DNA of 64,000 nt from Streptomyces flaveus (lineage in GTDB: Bacteria > Actinomycetota > Actinomycetes > Streptomycetales > Streptomycetaceae). Below the pieces are notes generated by a model. It ran no database searches. It was given only the letters and a program-made list of their open reading frames with translations, and had not been told where the DNA came from. A program made the position numbers and the translations under genes. This document shows positions 35,543-44,453 of this stretch, in pieces; the first letter of the stretch is position 1, and the number at the start of each line of letters is the position of its first letter. The stretch lies in contig NZ_BMPQ01000002.1 in assembly GCF_014647675.1 (NCBI RefSeq), positions 109,065 to 173,064 on the forward strand. Direction: 5' to 3'.

Positions 35543-38500
35543 GTGAGGCGAAGCAAGAACGGTCCCGAGCCGTCGGCACGGGGCAACTTCACCCCGCCGC
35601 CGCGCGGAGCGGCACCCGCACCCGTGCCCCGGAAGCCGGAGCCGACGGCGCCACCGGCGTCCAGCGGCAGTCGGCTGTCTCCGCGTAACTGGCGCGTACC
35701 GACCAGGCTGAATGCCATCCTGCTCATACCCGTGCTGGTCGGCCTGGTCATGGGCGGCTTCAACGTGAAGAGCTCGATCGACACCTGGAACGAAGCCCAG
35801 GACGCCGAGAAGATCGCGCAGATCGTGGCCTCCGCCTCGCAGTACGCCGCGGCCCTGCTGAACGAGCGCGACCTCACCGCCGAGCCGCTCCTCAAGGAGA
35901 ACCCGTCCGCCGAGGACGACAAGCTCGTCAAAGACGTCCGCGCCACCACCGACCAGAAGGCCGACGCCTTCCACAAGTCTGTCGAGGGCATGCCCTCCGG
36001 ATACGGCCTGGAGCGTCGCCTCCGCCTCGTGGAGGCGGCCGAGCCGACGCTCGCGGGCCTGCGCAAGAACGCGTACAAAACGTCGCAGGACCCGGTGAAG
36101 ACCGAAGAAGACTACGTCGACATCGAGCACCTTCTGCTGGAGTTCTCGAACGAGCTGGGTCTCGGCACCGGCAACATCACCAGCTACGGCCGCACCGTGT
36201 ACGCCGTCGCGCTGGGCAAGGGCGCCGCCTCGCTGCAGCGCTCCATCGGTATGCACCTGCTCGTCAGGCCCAGTGAGGACGAGGCCACGTACAACCGGCA
36301 GCGGGTCGCGTTCACCTCCTACGCCTACCTGGAGGGCATCGCCGTCCAGGAGTACATCTCCGGCGGTACGGCGCAGGACGCCGAGAAGCTCCGTACGGTC
36401 ATGGCGCAGAAGACCGAGGAGGGCCAGCAGCAGGTCGCCGAGGCCGAGCGCCAGGCCGAGGCCGCGGGCCGCGAGTTCGTGGCCCCGCCCGCCATGGACA
36501 AGATGGTCCAGGGTGTCGCCGCGAGGACGCCCGAAGAGCTGGCCACGCAGGGCATCACCCCGGCGACCTGGATGGCCGCGTCCACCGCCAAGTTCGACGG
36601 CTACGACGAGATCGAGGCCGATCTCATCGACAGGGCCGTCGCCGACGCGGACCAGATCGCCTCCGACGCGCAGCGCGACGCCATCATCAACGGCGCGATC
36701 GTCATCATCGCCCTGCTCGCCGCGTTCATCATCGCCTCGCTCATGGCCCGCCAGATGAGCCGCTCGATGCGCCAGCTGCGCAACGCCGCCTTCGGTGTCG
36801 CCGAGCAGCGCCTGCCGATGCTGGTCGACCAGCTCTCGCGCACCGACCCCGGCCGCGTCGACACCCGGGTCGCGCCCATCCCGATCACCTCCACGGACGA
36901 GATCGGCGAGGTCGCCCGCGCCTTCGACCAGGTCCACCGCGAGGCCGTCCGGCTCGCCGCCGAACAGGCCCTGCTGCGGGGCAACATCAACGCGATCTTC
37001 ACCAACCTCTCGCGCCGCAACCAGTCGCTGATCGAGGGCCAGCTGACCCTGATCACCGACCTGGAGAACAACGAGGCCGATCCGGACCAGCTGGAGAACC
37101 TCTTCAAGCTGGACCACCTGGCGACCCGTATGCGCCGCAACGGCGAGAACCTCCTGGTCCTCGCCGGCGAGGAGCCCGGCCGCCGCTGGGACCAGCCGGT
37201 CCCGCTGGTCGACGTGCTGCGCGCCGCCTCCTCCGAGGTGGAGCAGTACGAGCGCATCGAGCTCTCCGGCGTCCCGGAGGCCGAGATCCACGGCCGCGCC
37301 GTGACCGACCTCGTGCACCTGCTGGCCGAGCTGCTGGAGAACGCCACCACGTTCTCCTCGCCGCAGACCAAGGTCCGCGTCACCGCGACCCGGCTGCCCG
37401 ACGGCCGCGTCATGATCGAGATCCACGACAAGGGCATCGGCCTCACCGCCGAGGACTTCGCGGACATCAACCACAAGCTGGCCAACCCGCCGACCGTGGA
37501 CGCCGCGATCTCGCAGCGTATGGGCCTGTTCGTGGTCGGCCGGCTGTCCGACCGGCACGGCATCCGGGTCCAGCTGCGCCCCTCCGGCGAGCAGGCCGGT
37601 ACGACCTCGCTCGTCATGCTGCCCGACGCGATCACCCACGGTGGCGGTGGCGATCACCAGCTCCAGGGCGACGAGTTCACCGTCTCGCAGATCATCCCGG
37701 AACAGCAGCAGCAGTCCTACCAGGGCGAGAACTTCCAGGGCCCGCCCATGCGCACGGCCGCCGAGCTGGGCTTCGACGACAGCCGGTACGCCGAGGTCCC
37801 GGACGACATACGTGAGCTGGACCCCGTCGGCCGCTCGCTGATGCGTGAGGAGCGCCGCGCGGCACTGGAGGCCCAGTCGCAGGACCAGCCGGAGCTCGAG
37901 GCCGCGTCCTTCCGCGACGACTACGACCGCGGACAGCCCGGGTACGACGACGGCCAGTCCGGCTACGACGGCAACCAGCCCGCCTACGACGAGGGCAGGC
38001 CCGCGTACGACGGCGCACCGACCGCGTACACCGGGCAGCCCTCGTACGACCAGCAGATGCCGTACGAGGAGCCGCAGCGCCCGACGTACGACGAGACGTA
38101 CTTCCCGACGAACAGCGGCTATCCGGAACCCTCCTATGCGGAGCCGGTCCAGGAGGAACAGCCGTCGGCCCACGGGTCCCCGCAGGAAAGGTTCTCGCCG
38201 TTCGAAGAGCAGTCCTACCGGGACGACTGGCCGCAACAGGACGAGTACCGCAACGGGTACAGCTCCGAGTACGCTCCGGAAACGGAATCCGCGCAGGCCG
38301 CTGACGTGGCCGAGCAGGACCGCGTAGGCTTCGATCGTCCGGGACCGGCCCCCTCCGCCGCCCACGAGCTGACCGACGCCGGGCTTCCGCGCCGCGGTTC
38401 CCCCGCGACGAGCGGCCCGAGCGCCCGGCAGTCCGTGAGCCAGGAAGCGCCGGCCACCGCGGACAGCAACGGCAGCGGCGACTGGCGGTCGGCCAACGAC

Positions 38501-38785
38501 CAGCGGTGGCAGCGCGCCGAACAGCTGAAGCAGCCCAAGGCGGGCGGGGTCACCTCCTCCGGCCTGCCGCGGCGGGTACCCAAGGCCAACCTGGTCGAGG
38601 GCACCGCGGAGTCGACCAACCAGGGCGGCCCACAGGTCTCCCGCGCCCCCGAGGACGTCCGGGGCAGGCTGAGCAACCTGCGCCGGGGTGTCGAGCGGGG
38701 ACGTAACGCAGGCAGTGAAACGAACGGCCAGGCCACTAGGAATCAACACAGTGGTCCTGACAGCACCTACAACCAGGAGCGTTAG
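35543..38785 (+). CDS. cvnA2: Conservon sensor kinase-like CvnA (second conservon)
   Basis: A 1080-aa paralogue of the upstream CvnA. Basic N-terminus, TM1 (about 54-74, LNAILLIPVLVGLVMGGF), a helical sensor domain, TM2 (about 380-403, INGAIVIIALLAAFIIASL), HAMP, and a GHKL ATPase (about 586-696; LLAELLENATTFSSP, IHDKGIGLT, MGLFVVGRLSDRHGI). The tail has YDxGxPxYD-type Tyr/Gly repeats (about 790-860) unlike the Pro-rich tail of CvnA1. GTG at 35543 is supported by the matching start of CvnA1. Confidence 0.92.
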   Translation: MRRSKNGPEPSARGNFTPPPRGAAPAPVPRKPEPTAPPASSGSRLSPRNWRVPTRLNAILLIPVLVGLVMGGFNVKSSIDTWNEAQDAEKIAQIVASASQYAAALLNERDLTAEPLLKENPSAEDDKLVKDVRATTDQKADAFHKSVEGMPSGYGLERRLRLVEAAEPTLAGLRKNAYKTSQDPVKTEEDYVDIEHLLLEFSNELGLGTGNITSYGRTVYAVALGKGAASLQRSIGMHLLVRPSEDEATYNRQRVAFTSYAYLEGIAVQEYISGGTAQDAEKLRTVMAQKTEEGQQQVAEAERQAEAAGREFVAPPAMDKMVQGVAARTPEELATQGITPATWMAASTAKFDGYDEIEADLIDRAVADADQIASDAQRDAIINGAIVIIALLAAFIIASLMARQMSRSMRQLRNAAFGVAEQRLPMLVDQLSRTDPGRVDTRVAPIPITSTDEIGEVARAFDQVHREAVRLAAEQALLRGNINAIFTNLSRRNQSLIEGQLTLITDLENNEADPDQLENLFKLDHLATRMRRNGENLLVLAGEEPGRRWDQPVPLVDVLRAASSEVEQYERIELSGVPEAEIHGRAVTDLVHLLAELLENATTFSSPQTKVRVTATRLPDGRVMIEIHDKGIGLTAEDFADINHKLANPPTVDAAISQRMGLFVVGRLSDRHGIRVQLRPSGEQAGTTSLVMLPDAITHGGGGDHQLQGDEFTVSQIIPEQQQQSYQGENFQGPPMRTAAELGFDDSRYAEVPDDIRELDPVGRSLMREERRAALEAQSQDQPELEAASFRDDYDRGQPGYDDGQSGYDGNQPAYDEGRPAYDGAPTAYTGQPSYDQQMPYEEPQRPTYDETYFPTNSGYPEPSYAEPVQEEQPSAHGSPQERFSPFEEQSYRDDWPQQDEYRNGYSSEYAPETESAQAADVAEQDRVGFDRPGPAPSAAHELTDAGLPRRGSPATSGPSARQSVSQEAPATADSNGSGDWRSANDQRWQRAEQLKQPKAGGVTSSGLPRRVPKANLVEGTAESTNQGGPQVSRAPEDVRGRLSNLRRGVERGRNAGSETNGQATRNQHSGPDSTYNQER

Positions 38786-38786
38786 T

Positions 38787-39209
38787 GTGAGCCCGATGAG
38801 CCAGGCGGCGCAGAACCTGAACTGGTTGATCACCAACTTCGTGGACAACACCCCCGGGGTGTCCCACACGGTGGTGGTCTCCGCCGACGGACTCCTTCTG
38901 GCGATGTCCGAAGGCTTTCCGCGCGACCGCGCCGACCAGCTGGCGGCCGTCGCGTCGGGTCTTACCTCGCTGACCGCGGGCGCGTCCCGCATCTTCGAGG
39001 GTGGCAGTGTGAATCAGACGGTTGTGGAGATGGAGCGAGGGTTCCTCTTCATCATGTCCATTTCCGATGGTTCTTCGCTCGCGGTCCTTGCACATCCGGA
39101 AGCGGACATCGGTCTCGTTGGGTACGAGATGGCCCTTCTGGTGGACCGTGCCGGTACGGTTCTGACGCCCGATCTGCGTGCTGAGCTCCAGGGGAGCCTT
39201 CTCAACTAG
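38787..39209 (+). CDS. cvnB2: Conservon roadblock/LC7 protein CvnB (second)
   Basis: A 140-aa roadblock/LC7 protein, about 90% identical by eye to CvnB1 over its whole length. GTG at 38787 (MSPMSQAAQNLNWLITNFVD), one base after the cvnA2 stop, with AGGAG 7 nt upstream. The ATG at 38796 is too far from that site. Same A-B spacing as in conservon 1. Confidence 0.93.
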   Translation: MSPMSQAAQNLNWLITNFVDNTPGVSHTVVVSADGLLLAMSEGFPRDRADQLAAVASGLTSLTAGASRIFEGGSVNQTVVEMERGFLFIMSISDGSSLAVLAHPEADIGLVGYEMALLVDRAGTVLTPDLRAELQGSLLN

Positions 39210-39304
39210 CAGACAAGCGATACATTTTGGCGTCCCGTGCCCGTAAGGTTTCGGACACGGCTATCCAGAGTGATGGGTTACCGGCACAGTCGGAGGAGGA
39301 GAAA

Positions 39305-39904
39305 GTGGCAACACCCCCAGGCGGTTCGTCTTCGGGCAACTGGTCTTACGGTCCTGGCCAGGGCCGGGGCCAGGGTGACGGTTCGCAGAACCCGAACCGG
39401 TACAACTTCCCCTCCGCACCGAGCCACCGGCAGCACCAGCCGTACGCGCCCCAGGGCCCCCAGGGCCCTGGTCCCTCGCCGTACGACCAGCCGCCGGCCC
39501 CGCGCATCCAGCCCGTGCAGCCGCAGCGCCGCTCCCCTGAGTCGTCCCCCGCCGGGGGCTCGCACAACCCTCTGGTGCGCCCGTACGCCATGACGGGCGG
39601 CCGCACCAGGCCGCGGTACCAGCTCGCCATCGAGGCGCTGGTGCACACCACCGCGCAGCCGCACCAGATGCAGGGGCAGCTGCCCGAGCATCAGCGGATC
39701 TGCAACCTCTGCCGGGAGATCAAGTCGGTGGCCGAGATCTCGGCCCTGCTCACCATTCCTCTCGGCGTGGCCAGGATTCTCGTCGCCGACTTGGCGGAGG
39801 CGGGCCTGGTCGCCATCCATCAGCCCGGCGGCGACGAGAACGCCGGCGGTCAGCCAGACGTGACTTTGCTCGAAAGGGTGCTCAGTGGACTTCGCAAGCT
39901 CTAG
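39305..39904 (+). CDS. cvnC2: Conservon DUF742 protein CvnC (second)
   Basis: A 199-aa DUF742 protein. The C-terminal 115 residues match CvnC1 closely (LVRPYAMTGGRTRPRYQLAI, LPEHQRICNLCREIKSVAEI), but it has an extra Pro/Gln/Gly-rich N-terminal stretch (residues 1-85). The GTG at 39305 has GGAGGAG 4 nt upstream and is preferred over a TTG at 39227. It overlaps cvnD2 by 20 nt, as in conservon 1. Confidence 0.93.
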   Translation: MATPPGGSSSGNWSYGPGQGRGQGDGSQNPNRYNFPSAPSHRQHQPYAPQGPQGPGPSPYDQPPAPRIQPVQPQRRSPESSPAGGSHNPLVRPYAMTGGRTRPRYQLAIEALVHTTAQPHQMQGQLPEHQRICNLCREIKSVAEISALLTIPLGVARILVADLAEAGLVAIHQPGGDENAGGQPDVTLLERVLSGLRKL

Positions 39905-40466
39905 CGGAGGGCCTTCCCGCTCCACCACGTCCGCGAAGATCGTGGTGGCGGGCGGCTTCGGCGTGGGCAAGACCACGTTCGTCGGGGCCGTCTCGGAGAT
40001 CAACCCGCTGCGTACCGAGGCCGTCATGACGTCCGCGTCCGCGGGCATCGACGACCTCACCCACACCGGAGACAAGACGACGACCACCGTCGCCATGGAC
40101 TTCGGCCGCATCACCCTGGACCAGGACCTGATCCTGTACCTCTTCGGTACGCCCGGCCAGGACCGCTTCTGGTTCATGTGGGACGACCTGGTACGCGGCG
40201 CCATCGGCGCGATCGTCCTGGTCGACACCCGCCGCCTCGCCGACTGCTTCCCGGCCGTCGACTACTTCGAGAACAGCGGACTGCCGTTCGTCATCGCCCT
40301 CAACGGCTTCGACGGCAACCAGCCGTACAACCCGGACGAGGTCCGCGAGGCCCTCCAGATCGGCCCGGACACGCCGATCATCACGACGGACGCCCGTCAC
40401 CGCGCTGACGCCAAGTCTGCGCTGATCACGCTTGTGGAGCATGCGCTGATGGCGCGGTTGCGCTAG
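39885..40466 (+). CDS. cvnD2: Conservon Ras-like GTPase CvnD (second)
   Basis: A 193-aa small GTPase nearly identical to CvnD1 (same P-loop GGFGVGKTT, G3 loop GTPGQDRF, switch TSASAGIDDLTHTGDKTTTT), except for a few extra residues near the N-terminus (SSGGPSRSTTS). GTG at 39885. It ends conservon 2 and is followed by a strong terminator. The near-identity to CvnD1 suggests recent duplication or gene conversion. Confidence 0.95.
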   Translation: MDFASSSGGPSRSTTSAKIVVAGGFGVGKTTFVGAVSEINPLRTEAVMTSASAGIDDLTHTGDKTTTTVAMDFGRITLDQDLILYLFGTPGQDRFWFMWDDLVRGAIGAIVLVDTRRLADCFPAVDYFENSGLPFVIALNGFDGNQPYNPDEVREALQIGPDTPIITTDARHRADAKSALITLVEHALMARLR

Positions 40467-40480
40467 CCGCGCGGTGCACG

Positions 40481-40520
40481 AAGGGGGCGCCCTCTCCGTT
40501 TGGAGAGGGCGCCCCCTTTT
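40481..40520 (+). terminator. Strong terminator after conservon 2
   Basis: Perfect 17-bp stem AAGGGGGCGCCCTCTCC / GGAGAGGGCGCCCCCTT with loop GTTT, ending in TTTT on the plus strand, 14 bp after the cvnD2 stop. Confidence 0.9.
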
Positions 40521-40667
40521 GGCTTTAGAGCGGCTACCGGGCTGCCCCTACGGGTAGTTGGCCGCCTGCAGGCCGTATGTGGCTGGTCGCGCCCACGCGG
40601 CGGAGCCGCAAATAGACACAGCCCCGCGCCCCTTAGGAGGCCTGCGGCCTCCTTTCGGGCGCGGACC
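40521..40667. repeat. Dispersed Streptomyces-type intergenic repeat
   Basis: Between cvnD2 and accE. It contains the motifs GTGGCTGGTCGCGCCC, CCGCGCCCCTTA and a hairpin GGAGGCCTGCGGCCTCC, which I recognise from memory as parts of short repeats scattered between Streptomyces genes. No coding potential is visible. I cannot test the copy number from this window. Confidence 0.5.
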
Positions 40668-40856
40668 TTAGCGCCAGCTGTGTGGGGCTCGGAAGCCGGG
40701 CTCGCGCTCAAGGCGGCGCCAGCCGGCCTTGGTGCGGCCGCGGTGGGCCGTGGTCGTGGGAGTGGCGGCGGCGCGGGCCAGGAGGATGGCCGTGATGGCG
40801 GCGACTTCCTCGGGCTCGGCGTGGCCCTTCTCGACGCGAATGTCAGGGGTGCTCAT
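40668..40856 (-). CDS. accE: Acyl-CoA carboxylase epsilon subunit
   Basis: A 62-aa AccE-type small subunit (MSTPDIRVEKGHAEPEEVAAI..., ending EPGFRAPHSWR). In Streptomyces this subunit stabilises the AccA2/AccB carboxylase and raises its activity. It is only 46 bp downstream of accB in the same orientation, so it is co-transcribed. It ends at the dispersed repeat. Confidence 0.93.
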   Translation of the reverse strand: MSTPDIRVEKGHAEPEEVAAITAILLARAAATPTTTAHRGRTKAGWRRLEREPGFRAPHSWR

Positions 40857-40902
40857 GGGCGTAAGTCTCCGTGAGTGAGGTTTCCGCGGGGGGACCGCAG
40901 AG

Positions 40903-42507
40903 TTACTGCGGCGGGTTTCCGTGCTTGCGGGACGGCAGATCCGCGTGCTTCGTGCGGAGCATCGCCAGCGAGCGGATGAGGACCTCGCGGGTTTCGGCGG
41001 GGTCGATCACGTCGTCCACCAGGCCGCGCTCGGCCGCGTAGTACGGGTGCATCAGCTCGGCCTTGTACTCCTTGACCATGCGGGCCCGCATGGCCTCGGG
41101 GTCCTCGGCCTCGGCGATCTGCCGGCGGAAGATCACATTGGCGGCACCTTCGGCTCCCATCACTGCGATCTCGTTGGTCGGCCAGGCGTAGGTGAGGTCC
41201 GCACCGATGGACTGACTGTCCATCACGATGTAGGCACCTCCGTACGCCTTCCGAAGGATCAGCGAGATCCGGGGCACGGTCGCGTTGCAGTACGCGTACA
41301 GCAGCTTCGCTCCGTGGCGGATGATCCCACCGTGCTCCTGGTCGACGCCGGGCAGGAAGCCGGGGACGTCCAGAAGAGTGACGATCGGGATGTTGAACGC
41401 GTCGCACATCTGTACGAAGCGCGCCGCCTTTTCGCTGGCCTCGATGTCCAGGACACCGGCCAGGGACTGCGGTTGGTTGGCGACGATGCCGACCACCTGG
41501 CCGTCGAGCCGGGCCAGGGCGCAGATGATGTTGCGGGCCCAGCGCTCGTGGACCTCCAGGTAGTCGCCGTCGTCGACGAGCTCCTCGATGACCTTGGTCA
41601 TGTCGTACGGGCGGTTGCCGTCCGCGGGGACGAGGTCAAGGAGGACGTCGGAGCGTCGGTCGGCGGGGTCCTCGGAGTCCGCGTGGGGCGGGTTCTCGCG
41701 GTTGTTCTGCGGCAGCATCGACAGGAGGTAGCGGACTTCGGCGAGGCAGGTCTCCTCGTCGTCGTACGCGAAGTGCGCGACACCGGAGGTCTCGGCGTGC
41801 ACGTCCGCGCCGCCGAGGCCGTTCTGGGTGATCTCCTCGCCGGTGACGGCCTTGACGACGTCCGGCCCCGTGATGAACATCTGCGAGGTCTCGCGGACCA
41901 TGAACACGAAGTCCGTGAGCGCCGGGCTGTAGGCGGCGCCGCCCGCGCACGGGCCGAGCATGACGCTGATCTGCGGGATGACGCCGGACGCCTTGGTGTT
42001 GCGCTGGAAGATGCCGCCGTAGCCCGCGAGGGCGCTGACGCCTTCCTGGATGCGGGCGCCCGCGCCGTCGTTCAGCGACACGAGCGGCGCCCCGGCGGCG
42101 ATGGCCATGTCCATGATCTTGTGGATCTTCGTGGCGTGGGCCTCGCCCAGCGCGCCGCCGAAGATCCGGAAGTCGTGCGCGTAGACGAAGACCGTACGAC
42201 CCTCGACCGTGCCCCAGCCGGTGATCACACCGTCCGTGTACGGCTTCTTGGCCTCCAGGCCGAAGCCCGTGGCCCGGTGCCGACGCAGCTGCTCGACCTC
42301 GTTGAACGAGCCCTCGTCCAGCAGGAGCTCGATGCGCTCCCGGGAGGTCAGCTTGCCCTTGGCGTGCTGCGCCTGGGTCGCCTTCTCGCTGGGCCCCGCC
42401 AGCGCCTGCGCGCGGATCTCGTGCAGCTCGGCCACTCGCCCGCGGGCGTCGGTGGGTTCTCCTGCGGCTTCTGGGGCGGAGGATCCGGCATCGTCCAAAA
42501 CGGTCAT
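40903..42507 (-). CDS. accB: Acyl-CoA carboxylase carboxyltransferase (AccB)
   Basis: The 534-aa beta subunit transfers CO2 from biotin to acetyl- or propionyl-CoA, making malonyl- or methylmalonyl-CoA for fatty acids and polyketides. It carries the carboxyltransferase features GDGAGARIQEG-like (LNDGAGARIQEG), GPCAGGAAYSPAL and LDVPGFLPGVDQE, and the SQSIGADLTYAWPTNEIAVMG region. The biotinylated alpha subunit is not in this window. With AccE downstream it matches the Streptomyces AccB/AccE pair. ATG at 42507. Confidence 0.95.
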   Translation of the reverse strand: MTVLDDAGSSAPEAAGEPTDARGRVAELHEIRAQALAGPSEKATQAQHAKGKLTSRERIELLLDEGSFNEVEQLRRHRATGFGLEAKKPYTDGVITGWGTVEGRTVFVYAHDFRIFGGALGEAHATKIHKIMDMAIAAGAPLVSLNDGAGARIQEGVSALAGYGGIFQRNTKASGVIPQISVMLGPCAGGAAYSPALTDFVFMVRETSQMFITGPDVVKAVTGEEITQNGLGGADVHAETSGVAHFAYDDEETCLAEVRYLLSMLPQNNRENPPHADSEDPADRRSDVLLDLVPADGNRPYDMTKVIEELVDDGDYLEVHERWARNIICALARLDGQVVGIVANQPQSLAGVLDIEASEKAARFVQMCDAFNIPIVTLLDVPGFLPGVDQEHGGIIRHGAKLLYAYCNATVPRISLILRKAYGGAYIVMDSQSIGADLTYAWPTNEIAVMGAEGAANVIFRRQIAEAEDPEAMRARMVKEYKAELMHPYYAAERGLVDDVIDPAETREVLIRSLAMLRTKHADLPSRKHGNPPQ

Positions 42508-42650
42508 GTAGCGACCTTACGAAGTCCACCTAGCAAAGCGGGCCGTCGACTCCTCACAGTCTCCGGGTCGTTTTCCTGGTACCCCTGAACAGAACCTGGG
42601 CGGCATGCGGGTCAACCACCAGCTCAGGGGCGGTCTGGCTTGTTGGGGTT

Positions 42651-43926
42651 CTACAAAGGGGGCTGCTGTGGCGTGCTGCACACTTCGCTCTGGATGACCG
42701 AGTTCTTGGCCTGGGCCTCCTGCACCTTGTCGACGTTTTCCAGGATGCCCTTGATGCTTCCCGGACCCTCGCCCTCGCTGTAGCGGGTGAGGGTCAGCAG
42801 GATCGCTTCGTAGAAGGCGTCGCGTACGGCAGGGAGCATCACGTCTGAGGCGTCCAGGCAGCGGGCGGTGTCTTTGGAAGTGAGCCGGTCGGCGATCTCG
42901 TGCTCGACGCCACCGTCCCCGGGGCGGACCTTGTTGTTGGCGGAGAATACTCCGGCCGAGTCCGCCCAGTCCCGCTGCCTGGACTCGGAGGCGAGTTCGC
43001 GCAGCAGGTTCCTGGCGCGGCCGCTATCGCTGAAGAGTGCGGCGAAGTCTCCGGTCACCTCGTGGGCCTTCACCCGGTAGGGGCCGCCGGGCAGCAGTTC
43101 GGCCGAGTCCGTGAAGTCGACATCCTTGTCGCTGTTCTCGCTATAGAAGAAGGGCGCGAAGGAGCCCTGATGCTCCAGCATGCAGGCATCCTTGCCGAAC
43201 AGAAGCCCGTTGCCGTCGGTGGGCCCCCGATGGTCGGTGATCAGGGCTCGCTTGGCCAACCCCTTGTCGCCTGGAGTGAGCAGGTTGCCCCAGGCCTGCC
43301 AGGCGCCCTGCACCTCTTCCGAGTCCCACGGCAGCTGACCCCGCACCCACCGCTCATACACTTCGGGCCCTTCTCGTTGCAGCAACAGATCCTCGATCCA
43401 GTCGCTGCCGGGCCAGCCCGAGGGGCCGTCATCGCCCATGCCCATGCGCCAACTCTCCTGCGCTGGAGGCGACTTGGGCAGTTCAGTATCCTTGCGGTGC
43501 CAGACGATGCTCTTCAGGTCGGCCCTCAGCGGCACCCAGTACACCTCTCCTGAGCCTTTGCCGGAGGGCAGCCAAGGCGGGCCCGTACTCGCTCTTCTCA
43601 AAGTCGTCGTCGTCCAGCTTCTGGAGGCGCTCCTGGTGGGCGTACTCGGCGAGTTCACCGAGGCCGGGCATGATCACGATGTCCGGGGGCTCGCCCGCCT
43701 GCACCTGGGAGAGCAGCACCTCGCGCTGCGCGGCGGTGCCCTCGTACTCGTACGGGATGTCGAGTTCATCGAGGAGTTTCTTGAATCCCGTTTCCTGGGG
43801 GCCGGTCCAGGCGCCGAGGATGGTGACCTTCTCCTCGCTGTCCGTCTGGCCCGGCGCGGCGAGTTCGCAGCCCAACGCCGTGAAGAGCAGCGCGCAGATG
43901 AGGAGTACGGTGCGGAGCCTGGTCAA
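42651..43926 (-). pseudogene. Solute-binding lipoprotein, frameshifted (GlnH-like position)
   Basis: Two open frames make up one ABC-type extracellular solute-binding protein. The 5' part begins with TTG at 43926 (GGAGGG 4 nt upstream), and has a signal peptide with lipobox LFTALGC (Cys20), then TILGAWTGPQETGFKKLLDE and PPDIVIMPGLGELAEYA. The frame changes at about 43570-43583, near TACGGGCCCGCCTTGG: removing one base joins EYGP to WLPSGKGSGEVYWVPL in the other frame. The rest (PLRADLKSIVWHRK ... GLLFGKDACMLEHQGSFAP) completes about 424 aa. Its TTG overlaps the upstream membrane-protein stop, and it closes the PknG-like operon. Confidence 0.85.
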
Positions 43927-44453
43927 CGGGCCCTCCAGTAGTCGGCGTTAAGCCTGCGGCCGATGCCGACGGTGGGCAGGACGGCGACTAGGGTGCCGCC
44001 GCCAAGCGCGCCGTAGTACACCGCGTCCTGCCACGCGTGGGCCTCGAGCTCATCACGTACGTGATTGGACCTGGTGGAGACGAGAGTCTGGGCATCCTCG
44101 AGCCCTTTGCGCCTGGCCAGGCCGGTGTTCGTTTCGCGCTTGGTCTGTTCCGCGACGGTTCTGATCTCGGTGAGCGTGGCACGAGCGTCGTCCAGGTGCC
44201 GCTGAGTGGCGGTCGTGGTCAGGAGCGGGACCACGGCGAGGGCGACGGTGAGTACGAGGGCACTGAGCAGCCAGGGGTTGTAGTCGCGGCCGCAGCGGTC
44301 GCGCAGTACCCACAGCGCGGACAGCAGCGTCAACGCGAGGACCAGTAGGGCGAGTTCGGCCACGGCCCAGCCGGTGTACCCGATGGCGCCCATCGTGGCG
44401 AGCCGCTCCGCGCGATTCATCTGCCGGTCCTGCAGCTTGTCCAGGCGCGGCAC
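43923..44453 (-). CDS. Membrane protein with extracellular coiled coil (GlnX-like position)
   Basis: A 176-aa protein with TM1 (about 27-49, VAELALLVLALTLLSALWVL), TM2 (about 61-80, WLLSALVLTVALAVVPLL), a charged coiled coil (about 83-140) and a third hydrophobic helix (about 146-166). TM2-coiled coil-TM3 resembles a four-helix-bundle sensor. It lies between a PknG-like kinase and a binding lipoprotein, where mycobacteria have GlnX (Rv0412c), so a signal-transducing role is inferred. GTG at 44453 overlaps the kinase gene by 37 nt; the frame stays open further upstream. Confidence 0.75.
   Translation of the reverse strand: MPRLDKLQDRQMNRAERLATMGAIGYTGWAVAELALLVLALTLLSALWVLRDRCGRDYNPWLLSALVLTVALAVVPLLTTTATQRHLDDARATLTEIRTVAEQTKRETNTGLARRKGLEDAQTLVSTRSNHVRDELEAHAWQDAVYYGALGGGTLVAVLPTVGIGRRLNADYWRAR

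Noticed and set aside
35390..38992. Antisense frame of 1200 codons opposite cvnA2
   Set aside because: Same artefact; the plus-strand CvnA2 explains the region.
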